Positions 23,001 to 34,985 are shown, counted from the stretch's first letter. The stretch: 64,000 nucleotides of DNA from Gentiana macrophylla (GCA_026214975.1 CM047805.1:63131368-63195367), one strand, 5' to 3'. Notes: generated from the sequence alone by a model not told the origin. A program made the numbers and translations.

Positions 23001-25710
23001 TTTGTCGTATAGAAAGTGAATATACCATTTGTAGTATCTTAATCCAAAACTCCGACTTTTGTTTGATAGAGTCAAAACCACTAAGAAATGCTGAAATACG
23101 TATATGTACCATCTTAAGAACTGTTAAAAGCAATTGGTTTCAATATTTAGATAAACACTTCTTAATAATCCATAATTAATGCATAGTCCCTAAAAGACAA
23201 GACCTGAAGACTGGCTCAGGGTGATTCTTTTCTACCGATACCAGTTATATTGTCTCAGAGGTTCAATGACTAAGTTTCCTTTCAATCGGGAAAGGATGAT
23301 GGTTATAAAGAAGTAAAATAGCTTGTTCATGACGACCTTCGGGGTCTGATGAAAGATACAAGCTAGTAGGAGCTTCCGAGTAGTGACTTCTTGTCTGCTA
23401 ACTACTCAAACACTCCGGTAAGTTTATCCAAAATATTCAAAGGTGTCTCTGATTCTGTCAGAGATGGAGTATTCTATACTCATAAATGGGCCATCACATA
23501 GTCCTAGGGACTGATGTTCGGCCTGCCTCATAGTGAAATGATTTCACTAAGGAAGAAACCATTGAATTGCCTTACATAGTTGTATGATGTGCTACAATAC
23601 ACTGCTTAACTCAATAAAGATATTAGAAGTGAAATAACGGTTTACATTGAAATGTAGAACCGCAGAAGTCTACCTAGAATGTGCTTTGGAATTAACGGAT
23701 AATGAGTGGATTCGGTTCACCCAAATTCCGTCAATATAAGCATTTAGCACATGGTGCTTGATGGTAGGATCAGAATTTCGTGTACATGTTCGGTCGGTGA
23801 CCAAATCGTGATATATCTTGAAGAATTGAGAAAAGGTCAGTTATCGATTCTTGAAATCGGAAGGACAGTTATCTTTGTTGCATTCTTTCTGATAGAGTCT
23901 ATGAACAACAAACCTTGAACCTTAGAGTACGGATACTCAAGGTAGTTACTTACTGATTAGATCAAACCACATCCAACATTGGTTGTTGGTGATGACACTA
24001 AATACTACTGAACTATATCAGAATTTCGATCCACCAAGAAAATAGTGGGAGTATGGTTTATCCATTACCCATTATGGGATCTCTGAGACTTAATGGTCTA
24101 CAGGATCGATCGATGACATATGGCTCTTTTGTGAGCTGTATAGGATTCTGATAATAGAGGTTAGTTTACAAGCCATAACCCTGTGAATGGAGTTTGGTAC
24201 TCCATAGCTGTTCATACTCTTGTAGAACCACCTGAGTGTCTCAGGCCCAGTGGGAGTAATTGGATCTACATGGAAAAGAGTAGAATGAATATAAAAGTTT
24301 ATCTTTCAGTGCAAAGCTTGAGTGGTCTAGGGGTAATTCCCTAAGAAGTAGAGAGTCAATCAGACCATGGACTCTCTTACCACTTAGTATTGCATGATTT
24401 CGTTCAAAAGTAGAAAATAGGGGTGATTTCCCTGAGATTTTCTTGCCAAACAAACGGAATCTGGATTCATTCGTAATGTATGGTATTGCCTTATGAACTT
24501 ATGACAGGATGACTGTCAAGGCTTATGTCCTTTGAGGATAAAAAGCAAACCTCTTGGTCATTGAAAGTCACATGTTTCTAAAATATGTGGATTTGACCAG
24601 AATATTGATTAGTCTTTTATAGACTGGATATCAATTTTAGTACAGTAGTGAATATATACATATATATATATTAGTGTTTGTGAAAGATAACAGTGCACCA
24701 GTTGGGATCAACATGGGTGTGTTATCTGAAGTCAAAATCTGACAATGCCACAATTCTCTACAACAGAGATTTGGACAACATTCTAAAGAGTTTGATTTGG
24801 TCGAATTCACTAGAATCAGTCACTGGCTTCCCATCCATCTTATTGGTTAAGATGATGCATCTGTGTATGCAACATTCAACGAGGAAGTTCTACCCTATGC
24901 CTCAGGAATGACTCTCTAAATCTTCGGATAAAGAGAAATGGGATGGATTCTCTTTGTGACAAGAGATGGTCAGGTTGTTGAACGTCAATTTTGATCGAAT
25001 CTTAGATTCGGCAGTTAACGAAGCAAGTTTAGTATGTCCTTTAGTATCTTGAGAGAACGAGAAATAATATGCGGGCATATTCAAATGTGAACTTGGATAT
25101 GTGAGAATACACTGGTTTTGACTTTGTGTCAGATTTAGGATGATCGTTAAGTCGATCTCGGGCTCAGTGTTTTACTCTTATGTTGAAGCTATTGCCTGGA
25201 AGAATCCAGCAACGCCAACTCGACTTTAACTAGTTGGGGGATTAGCGGCTTTTGTAGTAGCTAGAGAGGCGATATAGCTTAAGGATTTCCTATTTCATAT
25301 CTGGGAGTGATTCTAGATTTGAAAGCCGATACCACATCATTGTGCAAACGATGAAAGGGTAGCTTGTAAGGATTTCTTAAATCACTTGAGTTCAAGAGCA
25401 TATTGGGAAAGTACCAAATGATTAGATAGGACCGGCGACGTTTCGATTCTACAGATCGTCTCAAACCGACAACCTGCCTGATCATTAAGACCCATGACAT
25501 TCAGATATAGGTGCTCCCCGAGTCACTGACCTATCCTACGACGGCATACTCGGAGTGTACTTTGTCATCTGCAATGGTTATGATATGCTTAATGGGTACT
25601 AGAATACGGGATGAGTCTCATTTGCTTTAGAGCAAGTGGGAGTGATAGTTTCTTTGTATTTTAAATAATAGGGTTGCTCTCTAAAACAATTAATCACAAG
25701 CTTTCGTGCA
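20034..25710 (+). other. Non-coding interior of element B
   Basis: No reading frame longer than about 80 codons is present and none shows a known domain. The first 700 bp hold long A and T runs (for example 20511-20538). Three related copies of GACCTATCCTACGACGGCAT lie near 21690, 21880 and 25527. A direct duplication of about 105 bp occurs at 22291-22390 and 22436-22540. The string AGTGGGAG, part of the polypurine tract, recurs about eight times between 21509 and 25711. The interior seems conserved as RNA or packaging sequence rather than as protein, but this is inference. Confidence 0.7.
22291..22540 (+). repeat. Tandem duplication in element B
   Basis: Two copies start TTCTAATTGAAAA and pass through GGTATTTGGAAYCGAT-like sequence to AACTAGTGGGAGCTTT and GATTTGTTG. 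They are offset by about 145 bp and differ by substitutions and small indels. Confidence 0.65.
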
Positions 25711-25722
25711 AGTGGGAGATTG
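25711..25722 (+). other. Polypurine tract of element B
   Basis: CAAGTGGGAGAT directly precedes the 3' LTR start TGTTAGG. The same 12 bases precede the copia 3' LTR on the minus strand at 2449-2460. Confidence 0.8.
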
Positions 25723-27558
25723 TTAGGTGTGATGCCCGAAAGACAATTTTTGTAATTGTTTTATTTAATAAATGAAATGATGTTATTATTCATATTTATT
25801 ATTCTCATAATCACCGATGTGACAATAGTATTTACACTACAGAAAACCCTGAGTATATCGTTTATGTAATCACTTAACTCAGTGTATGAGATATACACGG
25901 GAGGATTGAGTTAGTGAAGATGTACTTAAAATACAATTAGTCCGTAGTAAAGTTAATCGAGAGTATCGGGTCTCTCCTTTAACGTACTATTAATGTGCCC
26001 ATAACACGATAGGTGTGATCGTCTTATCCGGACTTTCGGTTAAGGAAACCTAATGGGGCATTTATATATGATAGATATATCATATAGGACTGGACCGATT
26101 TGATCTGAGTTCTCGATATAATTCCGTAATCGAGAAGTCATATCGAATCATTAGATGATCATATTATGGATATATCTTAATCCTGAGGTGATCACAGTCA
26201 ACTGCTTGAATCAGTATGAAGTTTGACTTGACGGTTAAGGATTACACTGAGTCTGTGATCTGAATTACCCCATCTTGGCATTGTACTGGATTGAGTGAGT
26301 AGTCTGTGTTATTACAGATACGGAATCCATTCCTTCCATTTATGGAAGTAGACAGACAGTTCCCTTATGAGTTGACCCTAGATACTGATCGATCCATGGG
26401 GTTCATATTACACTGATTAGCTACCAGTGAGTTATTTGAATTATTGATCATTAGAGGGTTAACGGTAAGTAAGGACAAGATGTTCTAAAAAGGGTTAACG
26501 ATAACTTCCCGATTTAGAACGAACAGTCTATGGAGGATTAATCCATATGAAATGATTATATCAGTGGACACTTATTACTTTCTCGTGAAGAGATAAATAT
26601 AATCTTATAATCGGAGGAGTGCAGTCACGGGATTATGGTGGCATATTCCTGTGATTGATTTATCGAATATAATTATTATTCATTCGTCGAGATAGTTATT
26701 TATTTGATTTATCGGAGCCGCTGATTATTAGTCCATGGTCCCCGACGTGCCTCCTAATATAGCATAGATATTATCGGACGTCGAATCCTAATAATATTAA
26801 TTTAGTTCATGTTGGACTTTATTAAAACGATATGTGAATTAATTGTTTAGTGGACTATTAAATTAGTTGGGCTAAATAATTAAATATGTGGAAAAGACAT
26901 TTTCCATAATCTTGGCCCAATTATTGTGTAATGCCAAAATTAATATTGACTAGGTCAATAATAAAAAGTGGCGCCACATGTGTTTTTTTTTAACAAGGAA
27001 TTAGTTTTCTTGTGTGTTAAAAGACATGTATGCATAAAATATTTATTGGATAAATATTTATGGTAATAAATAAAGATAAAAATATTCTTGATTTGTTCTA
27101 GAATATTTTGGGATTATCTTTTATTTAATAGGATTATCATAATTGATTTGGTATTAATTATAAAATCCTTGGAGGCTAAGTTTACTCTTCTATATAAAGA
27201 GAGTTCTCCCAAGCCTCATACACACACATAAAACTCGACTTTTTACTTGAAAAAGCAAGAGGATTATTTTTCCATTAGCAAGAAAAATCTTTGGTGATTT
27301 TTTCGGGTAGCATATCGGAGGGGTTCGAGTCGAGGATTCCTTCCACCGGGAATTGCTTGGATCACACGTACGGAAGGCTGTGGTGCTCGTCACATCTCTC
27401 TCAAACAAATCATCCTTGCGGTTCTTCGATTTGGATTTAGAGATCCAAAAAGGTATGATACACAAACTAACTTGTAGATTTAGATTTGATGTTTTATTAC
27501 GTATACACATAGATCTAGATCCTTAAATCGCTTCCGTTGCGATGATATTTTCCTAACA
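25723..27558 (+). mobile_element. 3' LTR of element B
   Basis: It matches the 5' LTR from TGTTAGGTGTGATG to TTTCCTAACA with a length of 1836 bp against 1846 bp. The TATA box is at 27191-27198. The following GTCCA completes the target-site duplication and the gypsy LTR then resumes. Confidence 0.95.
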
Positions 27559-28382
27559 GTCCACTCCAAAACAGTTCAATCCTGAATGTAAAATAGCACC
27601 TCAGACGCCCGTCCAATGCAACCAGACGCTTGTCCAAGGTGGAACCTAGGCTGGACGCCCGTCCAGAATACCGGACGCCCGTCCACCTGGGTTCGACTGG
27701 AACCCTAATTCTTCATCATTCGAACCCCAGATCGTATTTCAACCAAAAACCAGCAAAAACAACACAGAAACACAGCAAACTTGTATCTAAACATGCCATG
27801 ATACTTAAGACAAAACTCAAACCAACAATACATCATTCTAGCACCAAAACCACCTACAAATTCATCTAAACCTTATACAAACGAATGAGATCATAGGGAT
27901 AACTTTTCTTACCTCTAAACAGCCCCCAAAACTGCTCCAAACTCGGAGTAGTAAACGTGGCTGTAACACCACCAAACAGATACCAAAACGTAGCCTTCTT
28001 CACAACGATTCCAATTCTTGCACCGGTTCGAAAATGATCAACTCTCTTCTCCGGATTATGAAAAACTCTTTTGTTCTCTCTCTTTTCCTCTCAAGGTCGC
28101 ACAAGGTAATGGGAAGGGGCTGAAATCGAAAAGAAGTAATTAGGTGATTAATTTCCCTTAATACCTAATTCCACATTAACCCTTTTTCTCCAAAACGCCC
28201 TTGGTTACAAAACTCGTTATTTCTTAATTACATATATAACACTCGAATATATATATAAAACGTCCAAAATACTTAACTCGAATAAAAGGAAACCGAACCT
28301 AATATTTCGTTTGAATAAGGAACTCTTAACATTTGGTGATCTTAGATGTGTCGATATCTTGGTGAAATTGATGAATATTACA
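27559..28382 (-). mobile_element. Gypsy 3' LTR, second part
   Basis: The LTR sequence broken at 18172 continues here (GTCCACTCCAAAACAGTTC) and matches the right LTR from about 34840. It ends GAATATTACA at 28382, the counterpart of GGAATATTACA at 35657. The last 70 bp before this end differ strongly between the two LTRs. Run-on short reading frames here have no known domain. Confidence 0.85.
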
Positions 28383-28395
28383 TTCTCCCCTTAAA
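28383..28395 (-). other. Polypurine tract of the gypsy element
   Basis: AAGGGGAGAA on the minus strand lies immediately before the LTR start TGTAATATTC. The position fits a plus-strand priming site. Confidence 0.65.
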
Positions 28396-28399
28396 AGGA

Positions 28400-29647
28400 G
28401 TTTCTTCCTAAAAACTAGTCCTCGAAACATAACATACAGTAAATCAACAAACTCTCGGAATTCATTGATCATGTCGCTTTCCACTTCCCAAGTTGCTTCC
28501 TCGGGTGAATGATTGCTCCACTGAACTAACACCAAGGGAATCATCCGTCTCTTAATCATCTTTTCTTTTCGGTCTAAAATCCTGATAGGTCTTTCGTCGT
28601 AAGCAAGGTTATCTTGTAGAATTTCTGGGTCAACCGTAGTTTCCACATCATTCTTCGTCAGACACTTTTTCAACATTGAAACGTGAAACACATTATGGAC
28701 TCTCGACATTGATTCTGGCAACTGAAGCTTATAAGCTAACGTCCCAACTCTTTCCAAAATCTCAAAAGGTCCAACATACCTTGGACTTAGCTTTCCCTTT
28801 TGTCCAAAGCGTTTCACCCCCTTCATCGGTGAAGCTCGGAGGTAAACTCTATCACCGACTTCAAACTCAAGAGGTCTTCTTCTAACATCAGCCCAACTTT
28901 TCTCGTCTGCCTTGAGTGCGCTTGATTCTTCTTGACCAATCGAACCCTTTCCTTTGCTTGTTCAACCATTTTCGGCCTGTAACTGTCTCTCCCGACTTCA
29001 TCCCAAAAGCAGTGGCGTGCGACATCTTCTCCCATACAACGCTTCAAACGGCGGCATGCCTATACTTGCATGAAAACTGTTGTTGTAGGCAAACTCCGCT
29101 ACCGATAGGTAATCATCCCATGATCCACCTACCTCCAAAACACAAGCTCTCAACATGTCCTCGAGTGTCTGGATGGTCCGCTCAGATTGCCCATATGTCT
29201 GAGGATGAAAAGCCGTGCTCAAATCCAACTTGGTCTCGAAGGCTTCTTGCAAGCTCTTCTAAAACCGACTTACAAATCTCGAATCACGGTCTGAAACTAT
29301 CGAGATTGGAACTCCATGTAGCTTCACTATATTGTCCAGATATAGTTTCGTCATCTTCTTTAATGGCATGTCAACCTTGTACGGTAAGAAATGGGCAGAT
29401 TTGGTCAATCTATCCACAATTACCCAAATTGCGTCGTGTCCGCCTCTTGTCTTAGGTAATCCGGTGATGAAGTCCATTGTGATCTTATCCCACTTCCATT
29501 CCGGGATATCCAATGGCTTAAGCATTCCACCGGGTCTTCTATGCTCCGCCTTAACCTTCGACGACATACATCACACTCGGCCACAAACTTGGCTATTTCC
29601 ACTTTCATCGAGGACCACCAAAATCTTTCCTTCAAGTCTCTGTACAT
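28400..29647 (-). pseudogene. Ty3/gypsy integrase and chromodomain-like tail
   Basis: The N-terminal zinc-binding part is at 29420-29647 (MYRDLKERFWWSSMK, CDVCRR). The catalytic core follows in other frames with [33 protein letters not shown] and [11 protein letters not shown] at 29259-29567, then LDLSTAFHPQTYGQSERTIQ and EFAYNNSFHASIGMPPFEAL at 28998-29252. The tail at 28326-28826 has KGKLSPRYVGPFEILERVG and VLVQWSNHSPEEATWEVE, the chromodomain-type signature of plant chromoviruses. At least three frame breaks separate these parts. Confidence 0.9.
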
Positions 29648-29955
29648 TTTAGTAGCACCGGATGAACCGCAAAAGCTATTCTATGTGCTTCTTCCATAAT
29701 TCTTTGTCTTATGTCACCAACATTAGGTACACATATAGACGATCCCGGTACCAAAGATTTCCATTCTTATCCAACACATAACCAACCGTAGGCTTCTCTC
29801 TAGCAACTCGCTTCAAATCCAACAAAACCGGTCTTCGTCTTGCTTTCCCGTATATCATCCATCAACTCGACCTTGCCAACAACGGTGCCACAAACCGCCT
29901 GTCTTCAAATCGATCAAAGCGATTTCGAGCCCATCTAACCTTTCTCGCCATCGCC

Positions 29956-30510
29956 TCAACACTTTGAAGCGCAAACACCGGTTTCTCGCCGAGCATCTGC
30001 CACTACATTCGCTTTACCCGGATGGTATTGAATATCCAAATCATAGTCCTTAACGAACTCTAACCATCGCCTCTGTCTCATATTCAGATTCTCTTGTGTG
30101 AAGAAATATTTTAAACTCTTATGGTCAGTGAAGATCCTTGCTTTAACTCCATATAAGTAATGCCTCCAAGTCTTTAAGGCAAATACTATCGCTGCCAACT
30201 CTAGATCATGTGTCGGGTAATTCTTCTCATGCACCTTCAACTGCCTAGACGCATAAGCTATCACTTTTCCTCCTTGCATCAACACACAACCCAAACCCTA
30301 TCCCGAAGCATCCGTGTAGACATCATAGTTATCAAAAATCTCCGGAACTGCTAACACTGGTGCCGTAGTAAACTTACTCTTCAAGGTATGAAAAGCCCTA
30401 TCACACTCATTAGTCCATTCAAATTTCACATTCTTTCTGTCGTCACTGGTGAGTGGAGTAGCTATCTTGAAAAGTCTTACACGAACTTCCGGTAGTAACC
30501 ACCAACCCAA
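29956..30510 (-). pseudogene. Ty3/gypsy RNase H
   Basis: The 30298-30510 stretch ends in the first RNase H strand (YDVYTDASG). The 29956-30294 stretch continues with [39 protein letters not shown] and [13 protein letters not shown], then [20 protein letters not shown]. The D, E and D residues are visible. A stop or frameshift between the two (around 30295-30298) breaks the chain. The interval 29648-29955 holds the degraded linker to the integrase. Confidence 0.9.
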
Positions 30511-30519
30511 GAAAACTTC

Positions 30520-31208
30520 TTACCTCTCAAGCTCAAGTAGGTTTAGGCCAATTCTCAATCGCTTCGATCTTTGCCGGATCAACTTGAATGCCATCTCCGA
30601 AATGACATGACCCAAGAAACTCACTCGATCCAACCAAAAGTCACACTTAGAAAACTTTGCATACTGGCGATTCTTCCTCAGTGTGTCCAACACTATCTTT
30701 AAGTGTTCCTCGTGTTCTTTCTCATCCTTAGAGTAAACTAGGATATCGTCTATGAACACTATCACGAACTTATCCAAGTATGGCATTAAAACATGATTTG
30801 AATCAAATCCATAAATGCAGATGGAGCATTAGTGAGTCCAAAAGGCATGACGAGGAACTCATAATGTCCATATCTCGTACTGAAAGCCGTCTTCGGTATA
30901 TCTGCTATCTTAACCTTCAACTGATGATATCCGGACCTCAGGTCGATCTTGGAAAACACTTTCTTACCCTGCAACTGATTAAACAGATCATCTATCCTTG
31001 GTAGAGGATACTTATTCTTGATGGTAAGGTTGTTCAGTGCTCTGTAGTCGATACACATTCTCATGCTGCCATCTTTCTTCTTTACGAACAAAACAGGGGC
31101 TCCCCAAGGCGAGGTACTGGGCTGAATTATGTTCCTTTCAAGCATATCTTTAAGTTGAGCTTTCAACTCCTTTAATTCAGCCGGTGCCATTCGTAGGTGC
31201 TTTAGCAA
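30520..31208 (-). pseudogene. Ty3/gypsy reverse transcriptase
   Basis: The 30786-31208 stretch carries the early reverse transcriptase boxes: [55 protein letters not shown] and [18 protein letters not shown]. The 30520-30786 stretch carries [20 protein letters not shown], where the catalytic YIDD/FVDD-type box is FIDD, and FLGHVIS. A frame break lies at about 30786. Confidence 0.92.
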
Positions 31209-31727
31209 GCCAGTGCCGCTCCCGGTATCAACTGGATCTCAAACTCTATCTCTCTCGTCCGGCATGTTTCGGTAGCTCTTCCGAAACACCTCGGGATATT
31301 CTCTACTATGGGAGTTTCTTCCGCTTTGGTTTCACTTGTTCCACATCCACTACATACAACAAGTAGCCTTCACAACCCCTTCCGACAAGCCCTCGATGGC
31401 CTTAATCGCCGAGATGATCGGATGTCGCTTCTTACTCGGCTTGTACACATTACCTTGATATGTCTTATCTCGATTTCCGGGTATTTTAAAAGTTACTTTC
31501 TTCTCTTTACTGATCCAAGTGAACATAATTCTCGGATAGCCAATCTATTCCGAGGATTACATCAAAATCGAAAAGTCCAAAATCGTAAAGTCACTCTTAC
31601 ATCGATAAGGTCCAACTCGAACTTCCACTTGAGGTATCATTCTAGTTACCCTTGTTACCTTCCTAATGGTGTAGTTATTTCCAAAGTATTCTTAAAGGTT
31701 CTAAAGGTAAATTCAACTTCTAGCTAC

Positions 31728-31795
31728 CTTGGTTGACACAAAAGTATTTGACGCTCCCGTATCAAACAAAGCCTTGACAACTAGGTTTTCTAACA
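31728..31795 (-). pseudogene. Ty3/gypsy protease remnant
   Basis: The minus strand encodes VKALFDTGASNTFVSTKVAR, with the aspartic protease active site D-T-G-A-S at 31749-31763, followed by a stop. The surrounding 31209-31990 is degraded protease and linker sequence without a continuous frame. Confidence 0.8.
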
Positions 31796-31899
31796 TTATC
31801 GTCATTACCTAAGATGCACATTCATTCATTCATAATACATCACAACATGAATAAACATGCCATAAAATATTTTAATAAAGGAATGAAACAAAACATGGT

Positions 31900-33416
31900 A
31901 CTGAAATAACGTCATCCTCTGGTTCCACAAAAGTTTGCATCATTTGCAAAAACTCGAACCGGTCGGCTCGGACCGCCTCTCCCGCTACCTTGGCCGAAAA
32001 CCACTCTTGTTTCCTCTATTGGGACACGCTCTAGAAAAGTGTCCTTGCTCACCACAAACATAACAACCGTTACTACTCGCATGCACTCTCTGTATGATTT
32101 TCATTTGCACTTGGGGCAAAGTGGTGCAATTGTTCGGGGGCCTTAGCTGCTTTGTAGGAGCCGTAGTCTTCTTGGTGACTTCTTTGTGGTGCTCCCTATA
32201 AGCGCCTTGACTTGTCCTAAAGTTTCTCTTATTACCAACAACACATTGTAGCTCTCTTCCCGAAAGTCTCGACTTCCAAGGCTTTATTCATCAACTCGCC
32301 ATATTCCTTGCCGTGAAACCTAGCATGCCCGATCGAATCTCGTAGGCCAACCCATCCTTAAAGAGGGACATCTTTCTCTCTTCCACTTTCATCAATTCGG
32401 ATAAAACCTTCCTAACTCATTGAACTTATTAGTGTCTTTGGGACACTTTGTCGATTATTACCTTGCTTGTGCTTCGAGGAATTGACTTGCTTTATCTCGC
32501 TTGAATCGTAACGGGAAGTACTCATTATAAAACATAGTCTTGAACCCTTCCCAATCCGTTACCTTACCGCTGTCGCTTTGAATGGCATCAATCCATGCTT
32601 CACGCTGCTCCCAACATAAAACCGATCGCTAGTTGTGCCATCTTCTATCTCAGGAACATGTATGTTCCTACAAGCTTTCTCGAATCCTCTTATCCATTCC
32701 TCTCGCTTTAGAATGCTCCACATTACCAAAGAAGTTCTCAACTCGATTTCTCCTCAATCTTGTATACCAATCCACGCCGGTGCTTGCTCAAAAGTCGGTC
32801 TAAGCGGTGGGTGAACCGGAGGGTAACCAAAAGATACATGCGGGCCGATCATCTTGCGATGTTGAGGATAAGATGGGATTACTTGAGGTTCACCGATCAC
32901 GGATGGTACCCCGATAAAACCGGTGTTGTTGAGGGTGATGAAAACCAAAGGGTGGATGACCAACGCCTTGCTTTGGTGGTCAAAGCGTGATGAAGGTGGT
33001 ATGCGTGAGGTTGAGGAACATGACCTCTGAGGAGGAGGGTAAAGAGACTGCCGCGCGAGAATACACACTCGGAGGATAAGCACTAGATGGTGGTGGATAC
33101 ACATTGGTCTTTGGTGGAGGCGCACTAATCGGTGGAATGTCGCCAACTACTGATGACACGAATAGGTGCTTGTCCGGGCTCTCCATAAATGTTGTTATAT
33201 CTTGGCGGTGGTCGGGGTGGCGATTCGATGCGGCCTTGGTGACACCTCTTGTTGAGACCTTGGTGTGTAGGTGTGGCTGTATGGGGTGGTGGTGAAAGAC
33301 TCAAACGAGGCGAAGGATTACGCCTCACAAATCCGCCCTACTACGGGCACCTGGGCTCTCCGCCCCTTGTCTAACCCCCGAGCTCTCCACCCAACGCCTC
33401 TTCTTGTCGTTACCAT
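31900..33416 (-). pseudogene. Ty3/gypsy gag remnant
   Basis: The frame begins at ATG 33416-33414 with MVTTRRGVGW, a basic start usual for plant gypsy gag, just inside the 5' LTR and primer site. A CCHC knuckle is encoded at about 32022-32068 (CYVCGEQGHFSRAC, C-X2-C-X4-H-X4-C). In between, short pieces such as WIRGFEKACRNI come from the gag core and a proline-rich stretch, but the frame changes repeatedly and no single piece exceeds about 130 codons. The protein would form the particle shell and bind RNA. Confidence 0.7.
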
Positions 33417-33498
33417 CTTTGAAAGATCAAGAAAACCAGACGTTACTAAAGATCTAAAGAAACTTATCTTAAAGGAAGGAAGTCTAAAGAACGCTTTT

Positions 33499-33510
33499 CT
33501 CTCGATACCA
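33499..33510 (-). other. Primer-binding site of the gypsy element
   Basis: TGGTATCGAGAG is read on the minus strand two or three bases after the LTR end. It resembles TGGTATCAGAG of initiator methionine tRNA-primed elements. The CAG to CG difference is the same type seen between other repeat copies in this window. Confidence 0.65.
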
Positions 33511-34657
33511 ACAGTAACGCCCGCTCCCGGACACCGAGTCCTTATCCGAAAGAACGCTCGCACGTATAAAACAAAAGTAAATTCATTTTATACATAAGCC
33601 TCTACTACGCCGTATCAATTTAAAGGCAAACGGAAGCAAAACTCGGATATATAAATTTTTTCCAAAATTAAAGAGTAGAAAGGAATCTAAGGGTAGAAAT
33701 GTAAATTATTACATTTGGAAAAGTACTTGAAAATCCCAAAACGATACAAGAACCCAACGTCTAGAAAGAAACCAAACGTCTACCTCAAAAGTATGAAATA
33801 ACAACCAACGAAAAGCAGTAAAAGGAACATCTTGAACTTCCAACAAGCGTCTTCAAATATCATCGTCAAATCCTTCCTCGTAAACCTGTTCGTCTTCTCA
33901 CCCCCAAACACATAAAAACAAATATGCATTCGAGGTAAGTACAACGTACTTAGAAAGAAAGAGAAGCTATGATATCAAAAGAAATTATAAGGAAAGATGT
34001 TTAAGCCGTTTATTTGATTATAAGAGACCGACTCAATCTAAGGTTCACTTCATGCTCATCAACATGTTGTGACTAACTGTTTCTAGCTTAACCTATCTAT
34101 GTTACAACTACACTCAAGGGGGCCTTCAAGATCCCTCAAAGCAGAGTCCCTCTGTACTTAGGGTCTTTGACCTACAGAGCTCCTCTACCTTGGGAACACT
34201 CTTTTGCAACATATTAGTGGATCACACCAACACCCACGAAGTCTAGAAAAGGTAGACTCCGATAGCACGCACACCTCAGCAGAGTCCCTCCGTACTTAGG
34301 GTCTTTTGACCTACGAAGTTCCTCCACCTTCAGAGGTAGCACATGCATCACGATTTAGCCTGGTGCCTAGCCAAGAGAGACATGTTGTTTAATCTTTTAC
34401 TAGTCACATACGTTGTTTATTAAGTTATTAACTAGCCAGCCTAAGTGTTTTCAAATAATCTCCCTCACACATACTACTCTCTTCCTAGACCACTAGACAC
34501 GGACAAGTCCTAGCACATTCACAGACATTGATGAATCCTAATTCATCAAAGCACAAGCCTATCATGCTCTTCCGACGGATCCGAACTTCAACTCCCTTGA
34601 AGAGTACATTCGTGTGTTTTAATCGAACGAATCGAAGCTCAATTCAGGCTTGTCTAT

Positions 34658-34665
34658 GTTTTATA
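34658..34665 (-). promoter_or_regulatory. TATA-like box of the gypsy LTR
   Basis: TATAAAAC is read on the minus strand in the context ATGGTATAAAACATAGAC. The other LTR keeps the motif at 17976-17983. It lies about 100 bp downstream of the palindrome array in the element's reading direction. Confidence 0.45.
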
Positions 34666-34764
34666 CCATAATAACATATCATATATAAAGGTTTCATGTA
34701 GTTAAATCACGTTTATAAGGTTGAGCAACAACCCACACAAAGAAAGAAGTGACAAAACAAGCTA

Positions 34765-34985
34765 GGACGTCTGTTTTAAGCCATGGACGCCCGTCTGGAC
34801 ATTACTGAATGCCCGTCCAAAGCCGGACGCCCGTCCACTATACCAGACGCCCGCCCACCCCAAAAAGTTCAATCTCGAATGTAAAATAGCACCTCGACGC
34901 CCGCCCAATGCAACCAGACGCTCGTCAAAAGGTGGAACCTAAGTGGACGCTTGATCTGAATACCAGACGCCCGCCCACCTGGGTT
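34765..34985. repeat. Array of a 14-bp palindrome in the gypsy LTR
   Basis: About nine perfect or near copies of TGGACGCCCGTCCA (a 6-2-6 inverted repeat) occur at irregular spacing of 15-40 bp. The left LTR has the matching copies at 18085-18172 and 27603-27690. Variants such as CAGACGCCCGCCCA weaken one half-site. Confidence 0.8.

Larger units (their letters stand above)
18173..27558 (+). mobile_element. Complete non-coding LTR element B (LARD-like)
   Basis: Two LTRs of about 1.84 kb (18173-20018 and 25723-27558) flank 5.7 kb of internal sequence. The element is bounded by the 5-bp target-site duplication GTCCA (18168-18172 and 27559-27563). It has a primer-binding site after the first LTR and a polypurine tract before the second. 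I find no gag, protease, integrase or reverse transcriptase motif in the interior in any frame. Large LTR elements without coding capacity are called LARDs and depend on proteins from other elements. The polypurine tract is the same as in the copia element of this window, which suggests copia machinery. Confidence 0.9.

Noticed and set aside
27630..27869. 79-codon plus-strand reading frame in the gypsy LTR
   Set aside because: It lies in LTR sequence, is not open in the other LTR copy, and has no domain.
28916..29455. 179-codon plus-strand reading frame
   Set aside because: It is the antisense shadow of the gypsy integrase, which has clear motifs on the minus strand.
32754..33146. 130-codon proline- and histidine-rich frame
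   Set aside because: It overlaps the degraded gag region in several frames; no single frame is supported over the others.
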